Source: SZAS-7 sp964514655
Lineage (GTDB): Bacteria; Chlamydiota; Chlamydiia; Chlamydiales; FEN-1388
NCBI GenBank assembly: GCA_964514655.1
Contig: CAZEQY010000001.1
Coordinates: 62,001-126,000, forward strand
DNA: 64,000 nt
Reading direction: 5' to 3'
Shown here one piece after another: positions 9,330 through 18,431 of this stretch (its first letter is position 1; each line of letters opens with the position of its first letter). The position numbers and the translations under genes were made by a program. The notes under the pieces were generated by a model. That model searched no databases and was not told the origin of the DNA. It saw only the letters and a program-made list of their open reading frames with translations.

Positions 9330-9931
9330 AATTGCCGAGAGTTGCAGTAACAGGTGGCATTGCCAGTGGGAAATCCACTGTTATTGATTTTTTTCAAAAG
9401 TTTGGCGCATACGTTGTCAGCGCAGATCAAATCGTTCATAAGTTTCTATCATCACATTCAGAATTAGAAAAAAAGCTTATAGCTTTAACAGGGAAAGAGG
9501 TTCTTTCTGAAGGCAGAATAGATAGAAAAAAGCTGGCAGGCGTACTATTTAGCAACCCAACACTTTTGCATAAGGTCGAAGCACTCATTCATCCCATGGT
9601 AGCCGAAGAAATCAAAAGGCTCTGGGAGCAGGCTGCAAAGTCTCATACATATCATCTATTTGTAGCAGAAGTCCCGCTTCTTTTTGAAGCAGCACAAGAT
9701 GGCTGGTATGATGCGACAATAGCAGTTGTAAGCCCTATCACGGCTTGCAAAAAACGATTTACATTAGGTGATGACGAATATACAAAGCGTGCATCACTAC
9801 AGTTTACACAAGCTAAAAAGGCAGAAAAAGCCGATTTTATAATTGAAAACACAGGTAGTCTAGAGGAATTAGAAGCAAAAGTAGCTTCACTCTATGCACT
9901 ACTTTCACAAGGAGAAAATCTTGACATATGA
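9323..9931 (+). CDS. coaE: Dephospho-CoA kinase
   Basis: About 200 residues with an N-terminal P-loop VTGGIASGKST, the DADQIVH-type segment (SADQIVHKFL), LIHPMV and FVAEVPLLFEA, all CoaE signatures. The enzyme phosphorylates the 3'-hydroxyl of dephospho-CoA with ATP, the last step of coenzyme A synthesis. The start is uncertain: GTG 9323 overlaps the polA stop (GTGTTAG) and suits translational coupling, while TTG 9314 would add three residues and TTG 9332 would remove three. The 3' end overlaps rho in ATGA fashion. CoA supply is also what the phosphopantetheinyl transferase in the island downstream needs. Confidence 0.93.
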   Translation: MLELPRVAVTGGIASGKSTVIDFFQKFGAYVVSADQIVHKFLSSHSELEKKLIALTGKEVLSEGRIDRKKLAGVLFSNPTLLHKVEALIHPMVAEEIKRLWEQAAKSHTYHLFVAEVPLLFEAAQDGWYDATIAVVSPITACKKRFTLGDDEYTKRASLQFTQAKKAEKADFIIENTGSLEELEAKVASLYALLSQGENLDI

Positions 9932-11295
9932 CTCAAGAACAAGAACCAAACTTTACTGAAGTAGAAGACACCTCGATCGAAGAGGGTGCACCAAAACCTG
10001 AAGGCGAACAAAAGACAGAAGCCGCAGGCCCCCCTCCTACAATCACGAAGATCGCAGATCTTCAGCGGATGAACATCGACGAGCTTAACCACTACGCAAA
10101 AAAGATTGGCCTTAGACACCTCGGCTCGATGACAAAATCGCAGATGGTGTTTGAGATCGTGAAGGTGCTTGCTGAGCGCCCCAATGAGCTCCTCTACGGC
10201 GAAGGCGTTTTGGAAGTACTTCCTGATGGCTTTGGCTTTTTGCGATCAACAAACTATAACTACCTTCCTTCTGCAGAAGATATCTATGTATCTCCTGCCC
10301 AGATACGCCGCTTTGACTTAAAGAAGGGCGACACGATTGCCGGCACCATCCGCCCACCAAAAGACAAAGAAAAATACTTTGCCATGCTCAAGGTGGATAG
10401 AATCAACAACAAGCCGCCAGAAAAGGCACGCGAGCGCATTCACTTTGAAAACCTAACACCGCTCTATCCAAACAAGCGCCTTGTTATGGAGACAAACAAG
10501 GAAAACCTCACAACCCGCGTCATCGACCTTATAAGCCCTATCGGTAAAGGCCAGCGCGCCCTTATCGTTGCGCCGCCTCGCGCCGGTAAAACGATGATCC
10601 TTCAGTCTGTTGCAAATGCTTTAGCAGCAAATAACCCTGAAGCTACCCTCATCGTGTTGCTGATAGATGAGCGCCCGGAAGAAGTTACCGACATGCAGCG
10701 CCTTGTTCGCGGCGAAGTTATCGCCTCGACATTTGATGAACCACCAGAGCGCCACGTTCAGGTTGCTGAGATGGTCCTTGAAAAGGCAAGACGACTTGTT
10801 GAATATGGCAATGATGTTGTCATCTTGCTTGACTCTATCACCCGCCTTGCTCGCGCCTACAACGCCGTACAGCCACACTCCGGTAAAATCTTGAGTGGTG
10901 GTATCGACTCTAACGCCCTTCATAAACCAAAGCGCTTCTTTGGCTCTGCCCGTAACGTCGAGCAGGGAGGCTCTCTCACTATCATCGCAACGGCCCTTAT
11001 CGACAATGGCTCGAGAATGGACGAGGTGATCTTCGAAGAGTTTAAGGGTACAGGCAACATGGAACTCGTGCTTGATCGCCGCCTTGCTGATCGCCGCGTC
11101 TTCCCAGCTGTAGACCCAATTAAGAGTGGAACAAGAAAAGAAGAACTTCTCTTCCACAAAGAAGAGCTCGACAAGATCTACCTCTTACGTCAAGCAACAG
11201 CAGATCTTTCAACTCTTGATGCTATGAACCTCCTCATCGGCCGCCTCAAAAAGACAAACAGCAACGTTGAATTTTTGCTCGGCATGAAGGATTAA
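9928..11295 (+). CDS. rho: Transcription termination factor Rho
   Basis: A 455-residue hexameric RNA helicase/translocase. An acidic, Pro/Glu-rich N-terminus (about 40 residues) precedes the Rho N-terminal helical domain (IADLQRMNIDELNHYAKKIGL), then the OSB RNA-binding domain (GVLEVLPDGFGFLRS), and the RecA-like ATPase with Walker A PPRAGKT, Walker B VVILLDSITRLARAYN and the Q-loop/R-loop region. It terminates untranslated transcripts. ATG 9928 overlaps the coaE stop. It is the fourth gene of the sohB-polA-coaE-rho block, the order I recall for Chlamydia. The GNAT gene starts immediately after the rho stop. Confidence 0.97.
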   Translation: MTQEQEPNFTEVEDTSIEEGAPKPEGEQKTEAAGPPPTITKIADLQRMNIDELNHYAKKIGLRHLGSMTKSQMVFEIVKVLAERPNELLYGEGVLEVLPDGFGFLRSTNYNYLPSAEDIYVSPAQIRRFDLKKGDTIAGTIRPPKDKEKYFAMLKVDRINNKPPEKARERIHFENLTPLYPNKRLVMETNKENLTTRVIDLISPIGKGQRALIVAPPRAGKTMILQSVANALAANNPEATLIVLLIDERPEEVTDMQRLVRGEVIASTFDEPPERHVQVAEMVLEKARRLVEYGNDVVILLDSITRLARAYNAVQPHSGKILSGGIDSNALHKPKRFFGSARNVEQGGSLTIIATALIDNGSRMDEVIFEEFKGTGNMELVLDRRLADRRVFPAVDPIKSGTRKEELLFHKEELDKIYLLRQATADLSTLDAMNLLIGRLKKTNSNVEFLLGMKD

Positions 11296-11775
11296 GTGAT
11301 TAGCATACGCGAAAAGACCCCTGAAGACTCTGAGTGGCTAAAAGAACTGATCGAAAAGGAATGGGGAGGCAATCCCCTCCTCATACGAACGCTATCGTAC
11401 TATCCTCACACGATGCCGGCTCTTATAGCCATTGATGATAAAGAACGAGTAGGGGTTCTTTCGTATGAGATACGAGGTGATATCTGCGAAGTTATAGTAC
11501 TTCAAGTCTTTAATAAGTTTACGGGCATTGGCACTTTGCTGCTTGATGCCCTAAAAACTCAAGCAAAAGCTGCAGGTTGTAAACAGCTATACCTTATGAC
11601 AACAAATGACAACGTAGATGCCCTGCGCTTTTATCAAAAGCGCGGCTTTGTCATTTCACATATCCACATAGATTCAGCCAAAAAATCGCGCGCCCTAAAG
11701 CCCTCAATCCCCCTCACCGGCGACTATGGCATCCCCATCCGCGACGAAATCGACCTCACCTTAGACATAGCCTAA
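11296..11775 (+). CDS. GNAT family N-acetyltransferase
   Basis: A 159-residue single-domain acetyltransferase. The acetyl-CoA binding motif is seen as VLQVFNKFTGIGTLLLDALKTQAKAAGC (about 70-97), with R/Q-x-x-G-x-G/A partly preserved as FTGIG, and the second typical element is LYLMTTNDNVDALRFYQKRGF. The substrate (small molecule or protein N-terminus) is not evident. The GTG start follows the rho TAA with no gap, so it is probably co-transcribed and coupled with rho. No terminator is visible between them. Confidence 0.85.
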   Translation: MISIREKTPEDSEWLKELIEKEWGGNPLLIRTLSYYPHTMPALIAIDDKERVGVLSYEIRGDICEVIVLQVFNKFTGIGTLLLDALKTQAKAAGCKQLYLMTTNDNVDALRFYQKRGFVISHIHIDSAKKSRALKPSIPLTGDYGIPIRDEIDLTLDIA

Positions 11776-11862
11776 ACAAGTTCCCTAAAAAAACTCTTTT
11801 CATAAAATACAGCGCCTTGTAGGGTTGGTGTAGTGAAATCTACATTTGAGGAGATCAGGGAT

Positions 11863-13791
11863 ATGCGAGCATTTTGTGCACGGCTTCTGATACAGCTGTC
11901 AGCTGTTTTTTTAAGTTCTTTACTTTCTGCAAACACCGTCTACATACGTAGCGATGGCCCATCTGATGGCGATGGTAGAAGCTGGGCTACGGCCTTTAAT
12001 TCGATAGATGCAGCGATTGCAAATATTCAGACACATCCGGAGGACACCACCTTCTGGGTTGCTGCGGGTATTTATTCTCCTATACTGCCATATTCTCCAA
12101 ATGGGGTTCCGGGCGGCGCTGCAGGAGACGATTTTGCAACAGGGCTATTGACCTATGATCTACCTGATGGAGTGCAGATCTATGGGGGCTTTAGAGGGTG
12201 TGAAAAGAGCCTTTCAGAAAGACCCAAAATTCCAAATCCTATGCTTGCACTAGATCAAAAACGCCCCCCACATTCAAAGCTGCCAAAGTATGTTGCTGAT
12301 TATGGCTTAACTGTATTAGATGGTGGAGGATCAGACTCGTGGCACGTTGTTACCGTCGGAAATGATATTGCTCTAACAGGCGCAAATGTCGGGCTTTTTG
12401 ATCTTACCATTCGAGGTGGCTATGCCGATGGACCAGATGCAGGCACGCTAGATCCACTCTTTAGCATCGCAACTCTAGATTATGCCCATGATACAGGCGG
12501 CGGCATCTATGCTCGCTTTGGATCAAAAGTCGACATCTTCAACGTACAGTTTATTAATAATGCATCATCCGGTGTTAACGCTACAGTATTTGGCTCGCTT
12601 GGAGAGCCGCTCATATCTGGTGGTGGCGGCATTGCAGCCTTTGACACTGATACGGTAATCAATGTTACAAATAGCTATTTCACCTACAATTCAGAAATCA
12701 TTTTTGGTGGCGGCGGAGGCGGTATTGCCTCTAATTTTGACGCGAGCTTAACTGTTACTGACTCCTACTTTGCTAATAACGTTGCCAACCGCTCCGGTGG
12801 TGCTATTCGCGCAAAAGATGGCGGTGATGTTAACGTGACCGGAAGTTATTTTATACGCAATATTGCACGGGATCTTAACCCAGATGTCTTTCTAGACCAA
12901 TCTGCCGGAGCTATCGACACACTTCAGGGTAACCTTTACATACAATATTCAACATTTGTTGATAACAATGCCCAAACAGGCCCTGGCGCAATATTTTTCC
13001 ATACCTTCCTAGACGATGGCGACCCCTATTTTTTTGATGTCAACAAATGCGTTTTCGAAGGAAACACCGCAGGCCCTTTTGGCGGCGGTGCAATTTTAAT
13101 CTTTGGCTCAGCTCAACACGTAGGTAGCAAAGCTACAATTCGAAACTCACGATTTATCAAAAACAGTGGAGGACTAGGAGGAGCCATCTATAATAGCTCC
13201 TACGATACAGAAATTGTACATAATACCTTTCGCGAAAATCTTGCTGATGCCTGGGGCGGAGCAATCGCGGCTGATAACTTTGGAGATGCGCTTGTCTTTA
13301 CACCATTTCCATTTGCAGAGCGCCTAGTTACAAAAATAACCGACTGCACATTTGAGTGTAACAAAACCCGCGGCGTGCAGCCTATTCCTTATGGATATCC
13401 TCCATTTTACACACCTCAAGGAGTTCTAAACCTCTTTGCAGAAGTGGCTCCTGTGATTAATGGTCTTCCTACCACCGGCACAGTGGACCAGACAATTCAG
13501 TCCGGAGGCGGCGCAATAGCAGTGCTTTTAGCAGGCGTTGCAGAAATAGATAGATGCACATTCAACTGCAATAAGGCTATCACAGGCACCGGCGGAGCAA
13601 TCCTAGTCGGAGGCGTGACAGGCACAGTTACTAACCTTGACACGCACACTAACTATCAAACCTTTGACTATGCAACCGCTGTTGTAACAGATTGCAAATT
13701 CAAATGTAACCGACCAAATAACGCAAAAGCCGTTGACTTAGCCGGTGTTGGCACTGGCCCCGATGGCATTACTCTTATTATAGAAAAATAA
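11863..13791 (+). CDS. Secreted Pmp-like right-handed beta-helix protein without autotransporter barrel
   Basis: About 642 residues from ATG 11863. This start has GAGGAG about 9 bases upstream and begins directly with a signal peptide (MRAFCARLLIQLSAVFLSSL, cleavage near LSA-NT); the frame is open from GTG 11833 but that adds a non-signal leader. The body is a parallel beta-helix with at least six GG[AG]I...F-x-x-N repeats (for example GGGIYARFGS/VQFINN, GGAIRAKDGG/SYFIRN, GGAIYNSSYD/NTFREN), the repeat type of chlamydial polymorphic membrane proteins. Unlike Pmps, it has no C-terminal beta-barrel or terminal aromatic residue, so it may be released or attached to another outer-membrane protein. 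Adhesion is a plausible inferred role. Confidence 0.8.
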   Translation: MRAFCARLLIQLSAVFLSSLLSANTVYIRSDGPSDGDGRSWATAFNSIDAAIANIQTHPEDTTFWVAAGIYSPILPYSPNGVPGGAAGDDFATGLLTYDLPDGVQIYGGFRGCEKSLSERPKIPNPMLALDQKRPPHSKLPKYVADYGLTVLDGGGSDSWHVVTVGNDIALTGANVGLFDLTIRGGYADGPDAGTLDPLFSIATLDYAHDTGGGIYARFGSKVDIFNVQFINNASSGVNATVFGSLGEPLISGGGGIAAFDTDTVINVTNSYFTYNSEIIFGGGGGGIASNFDASLTVTDSYFANNVANRSGGAIRAKDGGDVNVTGSYFIRNIARDLNPDVFLDQSAGAIDTLQGNLYIQYSTFVDNNAQTGPGAIFFHTFLDDGDPYFFDVNKCVFEGNTAGPFGGGAILIFGSAQHVGSKATIRNSRFIKNSGGLGGAIYNSSYDTEIVHNTFRENLADAWGGAIAADNFGDALVFTPFPFAERLVTKITDCTFECNKTRGVQPIPYGYPPFYTPQGVLNLFAEVAPVINGLPTTGTVDQTIQSGGGAIAVLLAGVAEIDRCTFNCNKAITGTGGAILVGGVTGTVTNLDTHTNYQTFDYATAVVTDCKFKCNRPNNAKAVDLAGVGTGPDGITLIIEK

Positions 13792-13795
13792 GGCA

Positions 13796-13826
13796 CTCGG
13801 GGGCTAAAAGGAGCCCCCTGATTTTA
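13796..13826 (+). terminator. Rho-independent terminator of the Pmp-like gene
   Basis: Hairpin with arms GGGGGCT and AGCCCCC-like (GGAGCCCCCT) around an AAAAG loop, followed by ATTTTATTTA, immediately after the stop of the beta-helix gene. It also lies just past the 3' end of the minus-strand pseudogene and could serve both directions. Confidence 0.7.
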
Positions 13827-14150
13827 TTTACTGATGAACTTTGCAAGTGCTGTAAGGGCGATTACTTGCGTTTCTGAATCTCGGAAGGTAAGTGCGGCAT
13901 GATAAGCATCAAATGTATTTCTTTCAGCTAAAAATGTAAGCCAATTAATTTTGCATAAGAAATCGTCAAAGGGGCCTGTTAGCCACTGGATTGCTAGGGT
14001 TTTGCTTGCCATGTTCGCGATGCTTTCACAACCTTCTCATCTGTTTCTTGCCTGGTTTTGACCACAATGTCGAGACGCTTTTGAGCATTGGTAACTACTT
14101 ACTTTCGTAATGGTGATGAAGGTGCGAGCGCCACTGCTGAAAACCGCATT
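13824..14150 (-). pseudogene. Decayed fragment of an F-box-type gene (3' end duplicate)
   Basis: The minus strand encodes KTLAIQWLTGPFDDFLCK onward to a stop; this is the C-terminal about 60 residues of the F-box protein at 25985-27490 with only the last residues different (ALAKFISK against VLASLIVK). DNA identity is perfect over 154 bases (13850-14003 and 26011-26164). Upstream of the match the reading frame is broken: a different minus-strand frame reads VVTNAQKRLDIVVKTRQETD and continues to about KASRTW, which looks like formerly coding sequence joined out of frame. No intact start or domain remains. This is the only content of the 377-base gap between the Pmp-like gene and the PPTase gene. 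Confidence 0.75.
13850..14003. repeat. 154-bp perfect direct repeat, left copy
   Basis: Every base from CTGTAAGGGCG to TTGCTAGGGTTTT is identical to 26011-26164, in the same orientation and about 12.16 kb apart. Identity ends abruptly at both sides (an isolated mismatch at 13849, then 8 further matches on the left; G against A immediately to the right). The copies enclose the whole biosynthetic operon, the mitochondrial-carrier gene and the RasGEF gene, so recombination between them would remove this region as a circle. Confidence 0.9.
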
Positions 14151-14168
14151 TAGCTATAAAAGGCTAAG

Positions 14169-14762
14169 TTAGCTTACCACACAGGCCACATAACCTGCCT
14201 GAATGTCAATAAAGTCGACTGTCCAGTCGTTACTTTGCAAAGCAACTGTATCGCCATCTAAAATGATTTCAGGCACTTTAGCGGTGTCTGATAAACCATA
14301 CCCAAAGGCCTTTAAGGTTGCTTCTTTTGCTGTCCAGAACTTGTAGAACGCGTCATTTGATCTTCTTTTGAGTTTTTTGTAAGAGGAATATTCGTTGGCA
14401 GAAAAATGATATATCGCGAGCTCTTCTTCATCATCCAAAGGGATAATCTGTTCAACATCAACTCCCAAACTGCCCTTTTCTGAAAGTCCAATAAGTACAA
14501 GATCATGAGAGTGGGAGCTATTGAAATGGATCTGAGGATGATTCTGTAAATAGGGTTTTCCCTTTTGGGTGTATCCTAGAACGATTTCATTGCCTGTTAA
14601 TCCGAAATGCTCATGTAGGGCATACCGTAAAAGGGTCCTATTCAGTACTTTCTGATGGAGTGTCGGTTTGTGGGAAATTGAACCAAAGTCATAATCATCA
14701 TTTGCCACAAGCAGATCATTAATATCCCAATCCTGAAGATGAGCATAATATATATATGTCAT
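14169..14762 (-). CDS. 4'-phosphopantetheinyl transferase (Sfp type)
   Basis: A 197-residue protein with the hallmark motifs of Sfp-type phosphopantetheinyl transferases: a FNSSHSHDLVLIGLS segment (about 90-105), GVDVEQI (Mg-binding Asp/Glu) and FYKFWTAKEATLKAFGYGL (about 140-158). The enzyme moves the phosphopantetheine arm of CoA to a serine of a carrier protein. The divergent operon downstream encodes a protein with a carrier domain (19585-23088), the obvious partner. The length is slightly below Sfp (about 224), and no domain is missing. It is separated from the DMT gene by 139 bases that should hold divergent promoters. Confidence 0.93.
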   Translation of the reverse strand: MTYIYYAHLQDWDINDLLVANDDYDFGSISHKPTLHQKVLNRTLLRYALHEHFGLTGNEIVLGYTQKGKPYLQNHPQIHFNSSHSHDLVLIGLSEKGSLGVDVEQIIPLDDEEELAIYHFSANEYSSYKKLKRRSNDAFYKFWTAKEATLKAFGYGLSDTAKVPEIILDGDTVALQSNDWTVDFIDIQAGYVACVVS

Positions 14763-14901
14763 TGTTTGAAAATCACCAAAGGCAACGATGGTAGCCTACG
14801 CAGTAATTGGATGCAAGAGCTTGATTCTGAAGAAAAAGCACCTTGCATAATATGTCGCTCAGAGATTAAGATTTTTGCGAGATTCTGCAAAAGGTTAATA
14901 A

Positions 14902-15798
14902 ATGAACGCTATTATCCTGATCATAATGGGGCTCTCCTGGGGGCTGCATTTTGTTATGATTAAAATAGCAAGTTGTCAGTGCTCGCCCCTTTTCTTGTTA
15001 TTCCCTACTTTTGCCGGTATTTCTACGGTTTTTTTACTCCTCAATAAGCTAGAAGGCAAAAAGCTTACAATCAATCGCGGTGTCATAAAGTTTTTAGTTA
15101 TCGCCGGGTTATTAGGGTATTTTTTTCCGATTTATACTGAATTGCTAGCAGCGGCACACATCGACGCCGGCTTGCTGACTTTACTTGTCACAATGACACC
15201 TTTAATAACTATTTTTGTTGCCGGAATTTCTAAAACTGAAAGGATTCATCTACGGCAAATTATTGCATCGGGTTTGGGTACAATTGGTCTTTTGCTACTT
15301 TTTATTCCAACTGCTGCAATGCCTGCCGAAAGCATGCGCCTATGGGCACTTGTCGCGTTATTTGTTCCTATCTCTTATGCTGTATACAACGTATATGTGG
15401 CAAAATACTGGCCCTCCAGCCTTACACCGCTGCAACTAGCAACAGGGGAATCGATCGCTTCTACGATTATTGCTTTACCATTTTTTTTGCTAGATCTCAC
15501 TGAAGCACAAGTAACAAGTGCTTATGAGAATTGGGACCTTATTTGTGCAGTGGTGCTTGTAACTGCCGTGGAAGTGTGGGCATTTTTTGAATTAATCAAA
15601 CGTGCTGGCCCGATTTATGTTTCATTTTCTTCTTTTGTCACACTCCTTTCAGGCTACTTCTGGGGATGGCTGCTACTTGATGAACAGATTACATCATGGA
15701 TGTTTTTTAGCAGTATATTTTTACTTCTTTCATTTATAGTTTTACACGTTAAATTTGATCCAATTACAAAATCTCAACAAAAAGGGAACGTATCATGA
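14902..15798 (+). CDS. EamA/DMT superfamily transporter
   Basis: A 298-residue protein with ten hydrophobic spans arranged as two EamA repeats. The N-terminal MNAIILIIMGLSWGLHFVMIK is typical (GxxW/GxNF/HF-like start), and the second repeat contains WALVALFVPISYAVYNVYVAKYWP and the closing YFWGWLLLDEQIT, the classical G-E/D-x-L/I motif. DMT proteins export amino acids, metabolites or drugs. As first gene of the operon, with its TGA overlapping the next start (ATGA at 15795), it is probably the exporter or precursor importer of the compound made by the following enzymes. Direction and substrate are inferred only. Confidence 0.88.
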   Translation: MNAIILIIMGLSWGLHFVMIKIASCQCSPLFLLFPTFAGISTVFLLLNKLEGKKLTINRGVIKFLVIAGLLGYFFPIYTELLAAAHIDAGLLTLLVTMTPLITIFVAGISKTERIHLRQIIASGLGTIGLLLLFIPTAAMPAESMRLWALVALFVPISYAVYNVYVAKYWPSSLTPLQLATGESIASTIIALPFFLLDLTEAQVTSAYENWDLICAVVLVTAVEVWAFFELIKRAGPIYVSFSSFVTLLSGYFWGWLLLDEQITSWMFFSSIFLLLSFIVLHVKFDPITKSQQKGNVS

Positions 15799-17051
15799 TT
15801 CAAAAAAATTTAGAGCTTTCGTATCTTTCTCCAACAAAAGAGCCGATGACGTTCAAGATTGATTCTAAAAAGTTTTTTAGCAGCGACACATATGGTCAGT
15901 CAAAAGAGTTATATAAAATTTACGAAAGTGACTACCTGTTTATACCAAAAGATGTAACAAACATGGTCGACTATCTAGAGACAGAATATGCCTTTGATAA
16001 AATAGATGCTGCTGCTAAAAGCCGTCGAGCATTAGAAAAGAGCATTTTCGGAGAAATACAATCCCTTGTAGATAAGGTTTCATTTACATGCACAAAAGAA
16101 GAGGCAATTAACTTCTTTAAAGAGGTTCTTAAAGAAGAAAGTGAAGCCTTGGCATCAGATGAGCTTGATCCAACTTTAGCCTTGATCATGAATTCCAAAA
16201 ATAAAGAAGTTCACCTGAAAAAATTAGTTATTCAATTTGCCATTGAATTTCTCTGTGAAGGCTCTGGCATGGCCCATTATGCAGGCGGATCTTATGGCCC
16301 TCTGCAAGCTGGTATTTTTAGAATTATGCTCGATGAAATGGGAGAGGGTATCTACGACAAAAAACATAGCCACCTCTATGAAGGAGCCATGTCTACTTTA
16401 GGCCTTAGCGACAAAATGAACTACTATGCCGACTTTTTTGACACAAGCACCTATACAGTTACGAATTTCGTCTATTACATCTGCCAGAACAAAAAATTCT
16501 TTCTGCGGTTCTTGGGGTCATTGCTCAGAAATGAGGCCTGCTTCATAAACTGGCAAAAGCAGCTAGGCATGGTTATGGAGCAGGTTTTTGGAAAGGCTAT
16601 AGACCGCCGCTACTTTGATGTACATGCTGTTGTGGACCAAGATCATGGAAAATGGTCACTTGATACAATTGTGAATCCAGCGTGCGATCTTTATGGCGAT
16701 GTTGTAATTCCAGAAATTCTGCGCGGTTTTTATGAGTACAGACTCTACCAAGACATTAACGGTTTAGAGTTTTGCCATCACGTTAATACCTATGACAATC
16801 TTGCCAAAACGCAAGAAAGGCAGTATAAAACGAAAGGCCTTGTAAAGACTATCGAGCAAGGACCTAAAGTTCGATTTAGCCACCATGAGGACACCATACT
16901 GCAGCCAGAAGATGCAGCCAATATAACAATTATTCACGACATGTCCACAATTGCCCTCACGAAGCAAAATAAACCCTATGTTCTTCCAGCCTTTTTCCCA
17001 GTTTGGATTGAACCAGTAAAAGGTAAAGTCACTATTTCCGAAATTGAATAA
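15795..17051 (+). CDS. Haem-oxygenase-like diiron enzyme (HDO, iron-containing redox enzyme family)
   Basis: A 418-residue protein not recognisable by a common name, but its centre fits the Haem_oxygenas_2/HDO fold: an early Glu-rich helix (EFLCEGSGMAHY, about 151-162), then DEMGEGIYDKKHSHLYEG (180-197), the typical D-E-x-G-x-G...H motif, and HAVVDQDHG (277-285), which supplies Asp and His ligands. HDO members (for example UndA, SznF, BesC) use a diiron centre and O2 for N-oxygenation, decarboxylation or C-C cleavage of amino or fatty acids. The last about 80 residues (RFSHHEDTILQPEDA onward) are an extra domain of unknown type. The start overlaps the transporter stop, so the gene is translationally coupled. 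The reaction itself is unknown. Confidence 0.75.
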   Translation: MIQKNLELSYLSPTKEPMTFKIDSKKFFSSDTYGQSKELYKIYESDYLFIPKDVTNMVDYLETEYAFDKIDAAAKSRRALEKSIFGEIQSLVDKVSFTCTKEEAINFFKEVLKEESEALASDELDPTLALIMNSKNKEVHLKKLVIQFAIEFLCEGSGMAHYAGGSYGPLQAGIFRIMLDEMGEGIYDKKHSHLYEGAMSTLGLSDKMNYYADFFDTSTYTVTNFVYYICQNKKFFLRFLGSLLRNEACFINWQKQLGMVMEQVFGKAIDRRYFDVHAVVDQDHGKWSLDTIVNPACDLYGDVVIPEILRGFYEYRLYQDINGLEFCHHVNTYDNLAKTQERQYKTKGLVKTIEQGPKVRFSHHEDTILQPEDAANITIIHDMSTIALTKQNKPYVLPAFFPVWIEPVKGKVTISEIE

Positions 17052-17066
17052 CTAAAAACTGCGAGC

Positions 17067-18431
17067 TTGGCAATGAAAACGAATTTTAATAGTCTAAAAA
17101 AGAATAGCTGGCTTCACTTTTATCAAATGAGCAATATAGACAAGCAAGGGGAGTTTATCTCCCCTATATTGTGCCGAGGAAGTGGCATATATGTCTACGA
17201 TGCTGATAATAGGCAGTACATTGATGCTATTAGTGGGGCTTATTGTGTAAACGTAGGATATGGAAGAGAACGTATCCTTCAAGCAGCTTATAATGCTGCA
17301 AAGGAAATTCATTTCGTTTCTCCTTTCAGCGCTGCAAATGTGCCAGCAATTAGGCTAACTGAAAAGTTGTCACAGCTCGCTGAGGCTGCAGTTGGGCCAG
17401 AATCAAGAATATTTCTTGTAAATAGCGGATCAGAAGCTGTTGAGACGGCTGTAAAAATTGCAAGGGGATATGCTCGGCGCTCTGACAAGCCTCAAGGCCA
17501 CAAAATTCTCTGTCGCAATTACGCATACCACGGCACGACTTTTGGGGCTATGACCTTTAGTGGCTTTGATGAGATTAAAGAAGAATTCGGACCACTTTTG
17601 CCAGGTGTGCATCACGTAGTGAATGCAAATTGCACACGATGCCCATTACAGCTGACACGGCCAGGATGTGTGCTTGCATGCGCAAGTGCAATCTCTAATA
17701 AGATTGTACAAGAGGGTAGCGATACTGTTGCGGCAATTTTAGTTGAGACAGTAGAGACAAGTAGTGGAATAGTGCCACCCCCTCCTGGGTATCTTCAAAA
17801 AGTGTGCGAAATCAAAAAACAGCATAATGCTCTTTTGATTGTAGATGAAGTAATTACGGGTTTTGGGAGGATTGGTCACTGGTTTAGTGCTGAAAAATAT
17901 GGTGTCGAAGCAGATATTATCGTATGTGCAAAAGGTCTTACAAGCGGCTATGATTCACTTGCTGCTGTGATAGTTCGCAAAGAAGTTGCAGACATATTTT
18001 TGGGCAGTAGTGATGCCACAATGTTCAAGCATGGAGCAACCTTTGGTGGTAGGCCTGCTGCCTGTGCTGCTGCACTTGAAAATATTGCTATAATGGAAGA
18101 AGAGAATCTGCTTAAAAACGCTGAAAATTCTGGCCAGTATCTTATGGAGCTTTTGCAAAAGGCTCTTTCTGCACTGCCTATTGTTGGTGAGATACGTCAT
18201 GCTGGCCTTATTTTTGGAATCGATCTTGTTAACGAAAAGAGGCAGCTGCTTACCGATTTAACAAAAATTCGCCAAATTCGAGAAGCATTGGTTGAAAAGG
18301 GATTAATTACATCACTTTATTATATGCGTAATGAGCCAGTTATTGAACTATCCCCTCCTCTTACCATAACAAAAAGTGAATGTGACAATATTGTACATAT
18401 TTTATACGAGGCACTTAAGGAATATACATGA
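17067..18431 (+). CDS. Class III (omega-type) PLP-dependent aminotransferase
   Basis: A 454-residue fold-type I aminotransferase. Visible motifs are FVNSGSEAVETAVKIAR (phosphate-binding region, here FLVNSGSEA), RNYAYHGTTFGAMTFSG, the cofactor Asp region LLIVDEVITGFGR and the Schiff-base lysine in VCAKGLTSGYDSLAAV. A cysteine-rich insert (NCTRCPLQLTRPGCVLAC) is seen in some taurine-pyruvate and omega-amino-acid transaminases. Such enzymes interconvert terminal amines and aldehydes, which fits a pathway whose carrier protein ends in a thioester reductase. It starts 15 bases after the diiron enzyme and overlaps the next gene in ATGA fashion. It could act before loading or after release. Confidence 0.92.
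   Translation: MAMKTNFNSLKKNSWLHFYQMSNIDKQGEFISPILCRGSGIYVYDADNRQYIDAISGAYCVNVGYGRERILQAAYNAAKEIHFVSPFSAANVPAIRLTEKLSQLAEAAVGPESRIFLVNSGSEAVETAVKIARGYARRSDKPQGHKILCRNYAYHGTTFGAMTFSGFDEIKEEFGPLLPGVHHVVNANCTRCPLQLTRPGCVLACASAISNKIVQEGSDTVAAILVETVETSSGIVPPPPGYLQKVCEIKKQHNALLIVDEVITGFGRIGHWFSAEKYGVEADIIVCAKGLTSGYDSLAAVIVRKEVADIFLGSSDATMFKHGATFGGRPAACAAALENIAIMEEENLLKNAENSGQYLMELLQKALSALPIVGEIRHAGLIFGIDLVNEKRQLLTDLTKIRQIREALVEKGLITSLYYMRNEPVIELSPPLTITKSECDNIVHILYEALKEYT

Noticed and set aside
10621..11157. Long antisense open frame (178 residues) opposite rho
   Set aside because: It lies entirely within rho on the other strand, has no Shine-Dalgarno and reads as composition mirror of a conserved gene.
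14763..14901. Open frame 14739-14963 across the PPTase/DMT gap
   Set aside because: It overlaps two supported starts, and the sequence is better explained as a divergent promoter region.
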